From Blautia sp. BIOML-A1 (GTDB taxonomy: Bacteria > Bacillota > Clostridia > Lachnospirales > Lachnospiraceae), in contig NZ_WWVR01000001.1 in assembly GCF_009883055.1 (NCBI RefSeq), positions 186,001 through 250,000 of the forward strand: DNA of 64,000 nt. Reading direction: 5' to 3'. The translations under genes were made by a program, and so were the position numbers. Each line of letters opens with the position of its first letter. Positions within the stretch are counted from its first letter, which is position 1. The notes beneath the pieces were generated by a model. The model saw nothing but the letters and a program-made list of their open reading frames with translations, was not told the origin of the DNA and did no database searches. This document shows positions 34,778 through 43,515 of the stretch, piece after piece.

Positions 34778-36001
34778 ATGGAAAAAACTTCCTGTTATTC
34801 AATCACAGTAAAGAAATTTAATGTTTTCTGCAGACATACAGACTGGCTCAGACAGACGCAGGAACTTTATAACGAAATTTTAGGCTTTTATTATGAATTG
34901 TATCTGGATACGTTTATCGACAGTACTCCGGGAGCAATGGAAGCACTTCGTACACTGGAAAAGATGACGATCATAGGAAGAGATAAACAGCCTGTACCAA
35001 ATCCCCTTCCATGGACAAAAGTTCCGCTGTATTTTCGCAGGGCAGCAATCAATGCCGCAATTGCAGCAGCCAGAAGCTACCGTACAAGAGAAGCACAGAA
35101 CAGACGGACGCAGCAGTTTACAGAGTCCGTAACCTTCTATAAAGGAATGTACAGGGATTTCAACAATAAGGAAATCACCCTGAAGATCTGGAATGGAACA
35201 GCCTGGAAATGGACAAGGCTTCGCCTGCATGGGAATTCCATACCGGAAAAAGGAGTTATGATGTCGCCCTCTCTGGTTCTTAAGAGAAATCAGACAGAGA
35301 TGCATATTCCATGGAAAACTCCGGTCGAAGACGGAAGAACCGCCAAAGAACGGATGAACGCAAAAGAAAAAATCTGTGCAGTAGTTTTTTGCAATCAGGA
35401 TGCCTGCACAGTCTGCTGCATTTTGGATTCGGAAGGAAACAGCGAAGGAACTCGCTTCATCAGAGGCGGTGCAGAATACAGCCATCGCTGTAAAACAGTT
35501 GAAGCAAAACTAAAAAAATCTCAGGTGTCCGGAGGTGCCGGAAATAATCCCCGCGCCAATGCAAGGTACTGGGAAAAACTAAGAAATCTCAACGATTTTT
35601 ATTCTCACAGCATAAGTAGACAAGTTATAGAATACTGCAAAAATAACAATGCCAAAATCATCGTCCTGCCGGAGTTTGACAGAGATTACAGCAAAATTAT
35701 CATGACAAAGGCAGGAAACCATTCACCGATTCATCTAAGCACTGCGATTCGCGAGAAGATCAAATACAAAGCGTGGCAGGAGGGAATCGTGGTGGTCGAA
35801 CTGCAGCAGCATGAGATCAGCTCCGTCTGCAGTATCTGTGGAGAAAAAATCAAAAACAAAGAAAACGAATTCTTCTGTCCAAATGGACACAGAGGAAACC
35901 GTTATCTGAATACAGCTCGAAATCTTGGAAAGAAATGCCTGAAAGGATTTGAGCAAAACAAAGAGAAGACAGTCTCAAAGACTCCAGGTTCCTGTGTGTA
36001 A
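34778..36001 (+). CDS. TnpB-like protein lacking RuvC catalytic residues (TldR-like)
   Basis: 407 residues, typical TnpB length. The N-terminal helical/WED-like part (MEKTSCYSITVKKFNVFCRH ... ITLKIWNG) is followed by a RuvC-like half. In RuvC-I the usual GIDLG-type segment is AVVFCNQDACTVC, with Val203 where Asp is expected. In RuvC-II, IIVLPEF places Pro298 at the Glu position (Glu299 is one off). In RuvC-III, NRYLNTARN has Tyr376 for Asp. The zinc finger keeps CSIC and CPNGH (fourth Cys lost). So it is probably a nuclease-dead homologue, as in TldR RNA-guided repressors. SD AGAGG. No TnpA is nearby. Confidence 0.75.
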   Translation: MEKTSCYSITVKKFNVFCRHTDWLRQTQELYNEILGFYYELYLDTFIDSTPGAMEALRTLEKMTIIGRDKQPVPNPLPWTKVPLYFRRAAINAAIAAARSYRTREAQNRRTQQFTESVTFYKGMYRDFNNKEITLKIWNGTAWKWTRLRLHGNSIPEKGVMMSPSLVLKRNQTEMHIPWKTPVEDGRTAKERMNAKEKICAVVFCNQDACTVCCILDSEGNSEGTRFIRGGAEYSHRCKTVEAKLKKSQVSGGAGNNPRANARYWEKLRNLNDFYSHSISRQVIEYCKNNNAKIIVLPEFDRDYSKIIMTKAGNHSPIHLSTAIREKIKYKAWQEGIVVVELQQHEISSVCSICGEKIKNKENEFFCPNGHRGNRYLNTARNLGKKCLKGFEQNKEKTVSKTPGSCV

Positions 36002-36049
36002 AACAGAAAATCCGGAGATATTTGTCTGTATAAAATGTATGCAAAGAAC

Positions 36050-36201
36050 CCTTCCAGTCGGATGCGTTCTGCATATAGAGTGTGTGAGAAATCACAGAGA
36101 AAGTGATATCTACAGGATATTGCTTTCGGGCAGAACACCGCCCGCCGGAGTCCACGGGGAATCCGGGAAGTCCGCCGTCTGTCAGATGGTGAAAGTGTTC
36201 G
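36050..36201 (+). ncRNA. structured RNA 3' of the TnpB-like gene, candidate omega/guide RNA
   Basis: Six short hairpins follow one another: ATGC/GCAT (36062-36074), TGTGA-GAAA-TCACA (36083-36096), ATATC/GATAT (36106-36120), CGGGC/GCCCG (36127-36144), CCGGA/TCCGG (36145-36166), CCGTC/GATGG (36175-36189). GC-rich sequence with CACGGGGAATCC lies in an AT-rich surrounding. Position just after a tnpB-like gene and this layout match omega RNA scaffolds, whose guide would follow the last hairpin. The rest of the gap to 36286 holds an AT-rich possible promoter/leader. Confidence 0.55.
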
Positions 36202-36286
36202 AAGTTATATAAAAAAAGACTTGAAACAACAATGAGGAGAAAATCCTGCTGTTCATCAAAGAAACACAGGAAAATTACCAGAAGAT

Positions 36287-37429
36287 ATGAAGAAGAAACA
36301 TAGCAGAGAAAATTTACGGATTGCTATGCTGGGACATAAAAGAATCCCATCTAGAGAAGGCGGGATTGAAATTGTTGTGGAAGAGTTGGCAACCAGAATG
36401 GCGAAGAAATCCCATTCTGTAACCTGTTATAACCGAAAAGGACACAACGTAGCCGGAAGCGAATTCGACGGTACAAAACTTAAGACATACAAAGGCGTCA
36501 CTTTACAGGAAGTCTTTACAATAGATAAACGCGGGCTTGCTGCCATGACAGCATCCGTATCCGCAAGCCTTCGGGCAGCTCTTGGAAACTATGACGTTGT
36601 ACATATCCATGCAGAAGGCCCGGCCTTTATGTGCTGGCTCCCGAAACTGTTTGGAAAGAAAGTGATCGTCACCGTGCATGGTCTCGATCATCAGAGAGCC
36701 AAGTGGGGAAAATTTGCAAGCTGGTATATCAGAAGCGGAGAAAAAAATGCTGTCCGCTTTGCCGATGAGATCATCGTACTCAGCAAAGGCGTTCAGGATT
36801 ATTTTCAAAATACATATGGAAGGACCACCCGGTTTATTCCAAACGGTGTAAATAAAGCAAAACCACGGAAAGCCCGCCAGATCACCGAGAAATGGGGACT
36901 CACCAAGGACAGTTACATTCTTTACTTAGGAAGAATCGTCCCGGAAAAAGGTGAGCGCTATTTAATAGAAGCATTTAAACAGACGAAGACAGATAAGAAA
37001 CTCGTCATCGCCGGAGGAAGCTCCGACACACAGGCATTCATGGATGAATTGAAGAGTCTGGCAAAAGACGATGACAGGATTATTTTTACCGGCTTTGTTC
37101 AGGGAGAGATATTAGAAGAGCTATACAGCAATCCATATATCTACACACTTCCGTCCGACCTTGAAGGCATGCCGTTAAGCCTCCTGGAAGCGATGAGTTA
37201 CGGAAACTGCTGCCTGACATCCGACATACCGGAATGCGCAGAGGTGGTAGAAGACAAGGCACTACTGTTCAGAAAATCGGATGTCAGTGATCTGAAAGCA
37301 AAATTACAGAACGCCTGCGACCATCCGGAAATGGTAGAAACCTATAAAGCACAGGCCGAGGAATTTATCTGCAGAAAATATAACTGGGATGATGTGGTAG
37401 AGAAGACATTGAAACTGTATCAGAGATGA
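36287..37429 (+). CDS. glycosyltransferase family 4
   Basis: 380 residues. GT-B fold: N-terminal GHKRIPSREGGIEIVVEELA, the linker VIVTVHGLDHQRAKWG, and the C-terminal donor site YLGRIVPEKGERYLIEAF and LPSDLEGMPLSLLEAMSYGN (EX7E-type motif). First gene of the polysaccharide locus proper. The SD is weak. Probably adds a sugar to the undecaprenyl-linked repeat unit; donor sugar unknown. Confidence 0.9.
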   Translation: MKKKHSRENLRIAMLGHKRIPSREGGIEIVVEELATRMAKKSHSVTCYNRKGHNVAGSEFDGTKLKTYKGVTLQEVFTIDKRGLAAMTASVSASLRAALGNYDVVHIHAEGPAFMCWLPKLFGKKVIVTVHGLDHQRAKWGKFASWYIRSGEKNAVRFADEIIVLSKGVQDYFQNTYGRTTRFIPNGVNKAKPRKARQITEKWGLTKDSYILYLGRIVPEKGERYLIEAFKQTKTDKKLVIAGGSSDTQAFMDELKSLAKDDDRIIFTGFVQGEILEELYSNPYIYTLPSDLEGMPLSLLEAMSYGNCCLTSDIPECAEVVEDKALLFRKSDVSDLKAKLQNACDHPEMVETYKAQAEEFICRKYNWDDVVEKTLKLYQR

Positions 37430-37456
37430 GGAAGTGGCTGAAGGAATGAGAGAAGA

Positions 37457-37520
37457 ATGAAAATTTTGATGATAAATAATCTCCTCTAACCGAACGCAGG
37501 TGGTGAGATGTACATAGTGA
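37457..37520 (+). pseudogene. remnant of a glycosyltransferase N-terminus
   Basis: ATG at 37457 gives MKILMINNLL then a stop; skipping one base gives PNAGGEMYIVK. Together this reads like the start of a GT4 enzyme and parallels the next gene (MRTLILNKFLHRNGGSETYI). Only about 20 codons remain. Confidence 0.5.
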
Positions 37521-37523
37521 AAA

Positions 37524-37752
37524 TGCCGGAAAAATAGCGTATTTACGGCACTTTTTGAGAGATAGGTAGAGCTGCGAGAGCGGTTTTTATTTCGCTACCC
37601 AGGTTCAGAAACAGCAGATGATTTTATCATAAGGACTTTCAGTATCACTACCTGCGTTTGTATGGAGCACTCTGGTTTATGAATAACACATTGGAAGTGC
37701 TTCATCTGAACAGAGGTAGTGAAATAGAACATAGAATAAGGAGAAATACAAC
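37524..37752 (+). other. non-coding gap: terminator-like hairpin and nested inverted repeats
   Basis: TGCCGG.AAATA with TATTT.CGGCA followed by CTTTTTG (37524-37556) looks like a terminator. Downstream, GGTAG...CTACC (37567-37603), TCACTACCT...AGGTAGTGA (about 37648-37722) and CAGATGA...TCATCTG form overlapping inverted repeats. No ORF is convincing. It may be decayed gene sequence or a structured leader for the next gene. Confidence 0.4.
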
Positions 37753-38952
37753 GTGAGGACGCTGATTTTGAATAAATTTCTGCACCGAAACGGCGGCAGC
37801 GAGACGTATATATTCAAATTGGGTGAGGCACTGGAGCAGCATGGACACGAGGTTCAGTACTTCGGTATGGAACACGAAGGCCGCTGCGTGGGCAACCGTG
37901 TCAATGCTTATACATCTGATATGGACTTCCACGGCGGCAGCAAACTGAGCAAGCTGACCTACCCGATCAAGACCATCTACAGCAAGGAAGCAAGAGTACA
38001 GCTGAGAAAAGTTCTGGACGACTTCAAGCCGGATGTCTGTCATCTGAACAATTTTAACTACCAGCTGACACCTTCCATCATCCTGGAAATCGTGAAGTGG
38101 CGCAAGGAGACCGGAAGAGATTGTAAGATCATCTTCACGGCACATGACTACCAGCTGGTCTGCCCGAACCACATGCTGAACAATCCGAACACCCACCAGA
38201 ACTGTGAGAAGTGCCTCGGCGGCCATTTCGTGAACTGCATGAAAGGCAAGTGCATCCACGGTTCCACGGCAAAATCTGCCATCGGCATGATGGAGGCTGA
38301 GTTCTGGAAGTGGAAAGGTACCTATAAGTACATTGACACCATGATCTGTTGCTCCGAGTTCATGAAGAGCAAGATGGACAGCAACCTGCTGTTTGCGACA
38401 AAGACTGTGGCAATGCATAACTTCATCGACAAGGTGGAGTGGAAAGAGACTCCGAAGAAGGATTACGTCCTCTACTTCGGCCGCTTCTCTGAGGAGAAGG
38501 GCATCGGCACACTCATCAAGGTCTGTAAGGAGCTGCCGGATGTGCAGTTCATCTTCGCCGGCACTGGTCCGTTGGAAGAGACAGTAAATGGTATTAAGAA
38601 CATCAAGAACGTTGGCTTCCAGAAAGGCGAGGCACTGGAAAAGCTGATCCGTGAGGCACGGTTCTCCATTTACCCGTCTGAGTGGTATGAGAACTGCCCG
38701 TTCTCCGTAATGGAATCCCAGATGTATGGCACACCGGTGCTGGGAGCGAACATCGGCGGCATCCCGGAACTGATTCAGGTTGGTAAGACCGGCGAGTTGT
38801 TTGAGAGCGGTAATGCCGAAGATCTGAAGAAGAAGATCGAGAAGCTCTGGGGTGATAAGAAGCTGTGTGCGGAGTACAGTGCGAACTGTAAGAACATCAG
38901 CTTCGATACCATCGATGAGTATTACGAGAAAATTATGAAGGTTTATAGATAA
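37753..38952 (+). CDS. glycosyltransferase family 4
   Basis: 399 residues from GTG 37753 (SD AAGGAGAAA). N-terminal RNGGSETYIFKLGEALEQHG, a Cys-rich loop (VCPNHML ... NCEKCLGGHFVNCMKGKC) common in one capsule GT4 subgroup, and C-terminal YFGRFSEEKGIGTLIKVC and PSEWYENCPFSVMESQMYG. Codon use (frequent CTG, GGC, AAG) is richer in GC than the upstream GT gene, suggesting a different origin. Confidence 0.92.
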   Translation: MRTLILNKFLHRNGGSETYIFKLGEALEQHGHEVQYFGMEHEGRCVGNRVNAYTSDMDFHGGSKLSKLTYPIKTIYSKEARVQLRKVLDDFKPDVCHLNNFNYQLTPSIILEIVKWRKETGRDCKIIFTAHDYQLVCPNHMLNNPNTHQNCEKCLGGHFVNCMKGKCIHGSTAKSAIGMMEAEFWKWKGTYKYIDTMICCSEFMKSKMDSNLLFATKTVAMHNFIDKVEWKETPKKDYVLYFGRFSEEKGIGTLIKVCKELPDVQFIFAGTGPLEETVNGIKNIKNVGFQKGEALEKLIREARFSIYPSEWYENCPFSVMESQMYGTPVLGANIGGIPELIQVGKTGELFESGNAEDLKKKIEKLWGDKKLCAEYSANCKNISFDTIDEYYEKIMKVYR

Positions 38953-38977
38953 AAAGAGAGATAGAGGTATTAGAAAA

Positions 38978-40165
38978 ATGGCTAACAATAACGAAAAGAA
39001 ACTGAATGGTACGGTTATCGTCACTTACCGCTGCAATGCTCGTTGCTCCATGTGCAACCGTTATAAGGCACCTTCCAAGCCGGAAGAGGAGATCAGCATC
39101 GAAACCATCAAGAAACTGCCGAAGATGTACTTCACCAACATCACCGGCGGCGAGCCGTTCATCCGTACCGACCTGAAGGACATCGTGCGTGAACTGTACA
39201 AGAAGTCTGACCGTATCGTTATTTCCACGAACGGTTTCTTCACAGATCGTATCGTTGACCTGTGCAAGGAGTTCCCGCAGATCGGTATTCGAATCTCTAT
39301 CGAGGGTCTGGAGCAGACCAACAATGAGATCCGTGGTCTGCAGAACGGCTACCAGCGTGGTTACGGCACACTGAAAAAACTGCGTGAGATGGGTATGAAG
39401 GACGTTGGCTTCGGTATGACCGTTCAGGACAAGAATGCTCCTGACCTGGTTCCGCTGTACAAGATTTCCAACGAGATGGGCATGGAGTTTGCAACCGCTT
39501 CCCTGCACAACAGCTTCTATTTCGTTGAGGCCAAGAACATCATCCACGACCGTCCGATGGTCGCAAAGAACTTTGAAAATCTGGTCAACGAACTGCTCCG
39601 TAGCAACAGCCCGAAGAAGTGGTTCCGTGCATACTTTAATCACGGTCTGATCAACTACATCTACGGCCAGAAGCGTCTGCTGCCTTGCGACATGAGTTTC
39701 GATACCTTCTTCATCGATCCGTATGGCGATGTTATGCCTTGCAATGGCACCAAGGACAAAGAGGTCATGGGCAACCTGAACAACCAGACTTGGGACGAGC
39801 TGTGGAACAGCCCGGAAGCAGAGAAAGTTCGTGCAAAGGTTCGTTGCTGCGACCGTGACTGCTGGATGATCGGCAGCGTAAGTCCTGCGATGCACAAGTA
39901 CATCTGGAAGCCCGCTACTTGGGTTCTGGTTCACAAGTTCAAGGCTCTGTTCACCAAACATCCGTACAGCATGTATGAGCTGAAGATTTGCCGTGACTAC
40001 CGTGATGGCAAGGTCACCAAAGAGGATCTGGATAAGTGCAGCACCTGCGATATGAACTGTGTGATTAACAACGGTCTGAGTGAGGCGAGTAAAGAGCAGC
40101 TGAAGCATAAGACCGGCGAGGAAATTGTGGATGCCGATATCGCACAGCAGATGGAGACAAAGTAA
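38978..40165 (+). CDS. radical SAM/SPASM protein in the polysaccharide locus
   Basis: 395 residues. The 4Fe-4S/SAM motif CNARCSMC uses Cys19, Cys23, Cys26; GGEPF and a C-terminal SPASM-like Cys array (CDMS...CNGTKDKE...CCDRDC...CSTCDMNC) follow. It shares high-GC codon use with the preceding GT gene and overlaps the next gene by one or two bases (TAATG). Its substrate is unknown; sugar or lipid-carrier modification is possible, and no small peptide substrate gene is visible. Confidence 0.9.
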   Translation: MANNNEKKLNGTVIVTYRCNARCSMCNRYKAPSKPEEEISIETIKKLPKMYFTNITGGEPFIRTDLKDIVRELYKKSDRIVISTNGFFTDRIVDLCKEFPQIGIRISIEGLEQTNNEIRGLQNGYQRGYGTLKKLREMGMKDVGFGMTVQDKNAPDLVPLYKISNEMGMEFATASLHNSFYFVEAKNIIHDRPMVAKNFENLVNELLRSNSPKKWFRAYFNHGLINYIYGQKRLLPCDMSFDTFFIDPYGDVMPCNGTKDKEVMGNLNNQTWDELWNSPEAEKVRAKVRCCDRDCWMIGSVSPAMHKYIWKPATWVLVHKFKALFTKHPYSMYELKICRDYRDGKVTKEDLDKCSTCDMNCVINNGLSEASKEQLKHKTGEEIVDADIAQQMETK

Positions 40166-41174
40166 TGAGTGAAAAGACAGCGGTAAGAACAAGAGAAAAA
40201 TGGGTCGATGATGTAAAAGTCATTGCCTGTATATTGGTTGTACTGGGCCATTTCTTCCAAAGTATGACAAAGGCAAGTATTCTGCCTGAAAATGATTTGT
40301 ATGAGTGGTTTGAAACGACGATTTACTACTTTCATGTGCCGCTGTTCTTTATTTGTAGCGGATATTTGTATCAGAAGTACAGCAAGGTAAACGGTGTTAG
40401 TAGCTGGTGCAAGAATGTGGCGAAAAAGGCGTTAGCACTCGGCGTACCCTATGTGACTTTTACGACTGCTACATGGGTGCTGAAGAAATTGTTTTCAGGT
40501 AGCATAAATGGGAGAGTTGGTGGGTTTATTGATACTTTAATTTTCGAACCCGCGGCCCCGTACTGGTATTTGTACGCATTGTTCTTCATCTTTCTTGTTA
40601 CACCGACTTTTAACAGTGTGAAAGCAGCCGCAGTTGGATTGGTAGTTGCATTAGCTGCAAAAGGTCTAATTTTAACTGGGGGGGGTACGGCGTTTACGCA
40701 GTATCAACAGTTCTCTCAAACGAAATTTGGTTTGTGCTCGGTATGAGCATTTGTGTATTTAATGTGCAGCTGAAGGGCAGAAAAGTGCAAGGAATGATAT
40801 GCGGATTGTTGTTTATGATTTTGAGTGTGGTGGTGTATAAGGCGGAAATTAGTGGTGGCGTGATTCCTTTCACAATGGGATTATTGGCTTGCGTAGCGGT
40901 CATCTTGATGGTAGCGGGAGTTGAAAGAAGATTTGGCAGAGGCATGGATATTCTTGCAAAATACACAATGCCGATTTTTCTGATGCATACGTTGTTTGCG
41001 GCACCAATGAGATCAGTCTTACTGAAGTTGGATATCGGAAGTTCTGTGATTCATGTGGTGCTGGGACTAGGAATTAGCTTTTTAGGTCCAATCATTGCAG
41101 CTTGGATTATGAAGAAAACGAAGTGGTTAGAGTTCTTCCTGTATCCGAATAAATTTATGAAGATAAGAAATTGA
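40165..41174 (+). CDS. acyltransferase family 3, split by a poly-G tract (OFF frame)
   Basis: The N-terminal half (MSEKTAVRTREKWVDDVKVI then ACILVVLGHFF...FHVPLFFICSGYLY) is an OafA/WecH-like membrane O-acyltransferase. The frame ends prematurely at 40746 after a G8 run (40678-40685). The rest (LGMSICVFNVQLKGRKVQGM ... YPNKFMKIRN) continues in another frame to 41174. With nine G the junction reads TGGGYGVYAVSTVLSNEIWF and a 336-residue protein results. As sequenced, 193 residues are made. A possible restart ATG at 40743 exists but would lack the active-site half. Confidence 0.85.
40678..40685 (+). repeat. poly-G tract, G8 (frame OFF)
   Basis: Eight G inside the acyltransferase gene. Nine (or six) restore the full frame. 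Confidence 0.9.
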
Positions 41175-41185
41175 GGAGTAAAAAT

Positions 41186-42235
41186 ATGAGCACAGTAACT
41201 TTAGATAAAAAAACAATTTTAGTCACAGGCGCGGCGGGCTTTATAGGATCTAACCTTGTGAAACGAATCTATCAGGAAGCTCCTTCTGCGATGGTAATCG
41301 GCATCGATAACATGAATGCCTACTATGATGTGGCACTGAAAGAGTTCCGCCTGAATGAGCTGGCCAAGTATCCCACATTTACTTTTGTAAAAGGCAATAT
41401 CGCCGATAAGGAACTGATCACTGAGCTGTTTGAGAAGTACAAGCCGTCTGTGGTTGTTAATCTTGCGGCACAGGCTGGTGTGCGCTACTCCATCACCAAC
41501 CCGGATGCTTATGTGGAATCTAACTTGGTCGGCTTTTTCAATATCCTCGAAGCTTGCCGCCATTGCGAGAGTCTGGAGCATTTGGTGTATGCTTCTTCTT
41601 CCTCTGTCTACGGTTCCAACAAGAAGGTTCCGTACAGTACGGATGATAAAGTTGATAATCCGGTTTCCCTTTATGCAGCCACCAAGAAATCTAATGAGTT
41701 GATGGCTCATGCCTATTCGAAGCTCTATAATATTCCGTCCACTGGCCTACGTTTCTTCACCGTGTATGGTCCGGCAGGCCGTCCCGATATGGCTTACTTT
41801 GGGTTCACCAACAAACTGGTGAAGGGTGAAACCATCAAGATCTTCAATTATGGCAACTGTAAGCGTGACTTTACTTATGTAGATGACATTGTCGAGGGCG
41901 TAGTTCGTGTTATGAAGAAGGCTCCGGACAAGAAGAATGGTGAGGATGGTCTGCCGATTCCGCCGTATGCCGTTTACAATATTGGCAATCAGAATCCGGA
42001 AAACTTGCTGGATTTCGTGCAGATTCTGAGTGAAGAACTGGTTCGTGCAAAGGTGCTACCGGAAGATTATGACTTCGAGGCACACAAGGAACTGGTTCCG
42101 ATGCAGCCTGGTGATGTGCCTGTGACCTATGCAGATACCAGCGCACTGGAGCGTGACTTTGGATACAAGCCGAGTACAAGTCTGCGGGCTGGTCTGAGGA
42201 AGTTCGCTGAGTGGTACGCTGAGTTTTATAAATAA
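41186..42235 (+). CDS. NAD-dependent epimerase, probable UDP-glucuronate 4-epimerase
   Basis: 349 residues from ATG 41186 (SD GAGGAG). Rossmann motif GAAGFIGS (15-22), Ser in YASSSSVYG and the YxxxK pair in SLYAATKKSNELMAHAYS. The sequence resembles LpsL/Cap1J-type UDP-GlcA 4-epimerases, making UDP-galacturonate. This fits the UDP-glucose dehydrogenase next door. Confidence 0.88.
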   Translation: MSTVTLDKKTILVTGAAGFIGSNLVKRIYQEAPSAMVIGIDNMNAYYDVALKEFRLNELAKYPTFTFVKGNIADKELITELFEKYKPSVVVNLAAQAGVRYSITNPDAYVESNLVGFFNILEACRHCESLEHLVYASSSSVYGSNKKVPYSTDDKVDNPVSLYAATKKSNELMAHAYSKLYNIPSTGLRFFTVYGPAGRPDMAYFGFTNKLVKGETIKIFNYGNCKRDFTYVDDIVEGVVRVMKKAPDKKNGEDGLPIPPYAVYNIGNQNPENLLDFVQILSEELVRAKVLPEDYDFEAHKELVPMQPGDVPVTYADTSALERDFGYKPSTSLRAGLRKFAEWYAEFYK

Positions 42236-42256
42236 AAGAATTAGAGGGATAGAGAA

Positions 42257-43507
42257 ATGAGAGAGTTTAAAGATTTAAAAATTGCTGTGGCTGGTACTGG
42301 TTACGTAGGTCTTTCTATTGCTACGCTGTTATCTCAGCACCACGAGGTGACTGCTGTGGATATCATCCCTGAGAAAGTGGAACTGATTAATAACAAGAAG
42401 TCTCCTATTCAGGACGAATATATCGAAAAGTATCTGGCAGAAAAAGAGCTGGATCTGACGGCGACTTTGGATGCTAAGGAAGCATATAGTGATGCTGATT
42501 TTGTAGTTATCGCTGCACCGACAAACTACGACAGCAAGAAAAATTTCTTTGACACCAGTGCAGTTGAAGCTGTAATCAAACTGGTCATTGAATACAATCC
42601 GGAAGCCATTATGGTTATCAAGAGCACTATTCCGGTTGGTTATACAGCAAGTGTTCGTGAGAAGTTCCACTGCGACAACATCATCTTTAGTCCGGAGTTC
42701 CTGCGCGAGAGCAAAGCTCTATACGATAACCTTTATCCTTCTCGTATCATCGTCGGCACCGATGTTGATAATGCTCGACTGGTAAAGGCTGCACACACTT
42801 TTGCAGAACTCCTGCAGGAAGGTGCTATTAAGGAGAATATCGATACTTTGTTCATGGGCTTTACTGAGGCAGAGGCGGTTAAGCTGTTTGCCAACACCTA
42901 TCTGGCACTGCGTGTCAGCTACTTCAACGAACTGGATACCTATGCTGAGATGAAGGGGCTGAACACTCAGCAGATCATCAACGGTGTTTGCCTGGATCCT
43001 CGTATTGGTACTCATTATAACAATCCGTCCTTTGGCTACGGTGGATACTGCCTGCCGAAAGACACCAAGCAGCTGCTGGCGAACTACGCCGATGTACCGG
43101 AAAACCTGATTGAAGCTATCGTCGAGAGCAATAGAACCCGTAAAGACTTCATCGCCGACCGTGTGCTTGAGATTGCTGGGGCCTATGAAGCAAACGACAG
43201 CTGGGATGAGAGCAAGGAAAAAGAAGTTGTTGTTGGTGTATACCGACTGACCATGAAGAGCAACAGTGATAACTTCCGCCAGAGTTCCATTCAGGGGGTC
43301 ATGAAGCGCATCAAGGCTAAGGGTGCAACTGTGATCATCTATGAGCCGACGCTGAAAGATGGCGAGAAGTTCTTCGGATCAGTAGTGGTTAATGATTTGG
43401 ACGAGTTCAAGAAAAAGAGTCAGGCCATCATAGCGAACCGCTATGACAAGTGCTTGGATGATGTGAAGGATAAGGTTTACACTAGAGATATTTTTCAGAG
43501 AGATTGA
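42257..43507 (+). CDS. UDP-glucose 6-dehydrogenase
   Basis: 416 residues. NAD motif GTGYVG (13-18), catalytic Lys region [20 protein letters not shown], catalytic Cys in [15 protein letters not shown], and the C-terminal domain with [18 protein letters not shown]. It oxidises UDP-glucose to UDP-glucuronate for the epimerase. GC-rich codon use as in the upstream genes. Confidence 0.94.
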   Translation: MREFKDLKIAVAGTGYVGLSIATLLSQHHEVTAVDIIPEKVELINNKKSPIQDEYIEKYLAEKELDLTATLDAKEAYSDADFVVIAAPTNYDSKKNFFDTSAVEAVIKLVIEYNPEAIMVIKSTIPVGYTASVREKFHCDNIIFSPEFLRESKALYDNLYPSRIIVGTDVDNARLVKAAHTFAELLQEGAIKENIDTLFMGFTEAEAVKLFANTYLALRVSYFNELDTYAEMKGLNTQQIINGVCLDPRIGTHYNNPSFGYGGYCLPKDTKQLLANYADVPENLIEAIVESNRTRKDFIADRVLEIAGAYEANDSWDESKEKEVVVGVYRLTMKSNSDNFRQSSIQGVMKRIKAKGATVIIYEPTLKDGEKFFGSVVVNDLDEFKKKSQAIIANRYDKCLDDVKDKVYTRDIFQRD

Positions 43508-43515
43508 GAAAAAAT

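Noticed and set aside
35949..36212. ORF of 87 codons after the TnpB-like gene
   Set aside because: It overlaps the 3' end of the gene and the hairpin series, has no SD and an unlikely composition; the structured RNA reading is better.
37702..40192. Long minus-strand ORFs over the GT4 and radical SAM genes
   Set aside because: They mirror GC-rich plus-strand coding sequence; their translations are low-information and have no SD.
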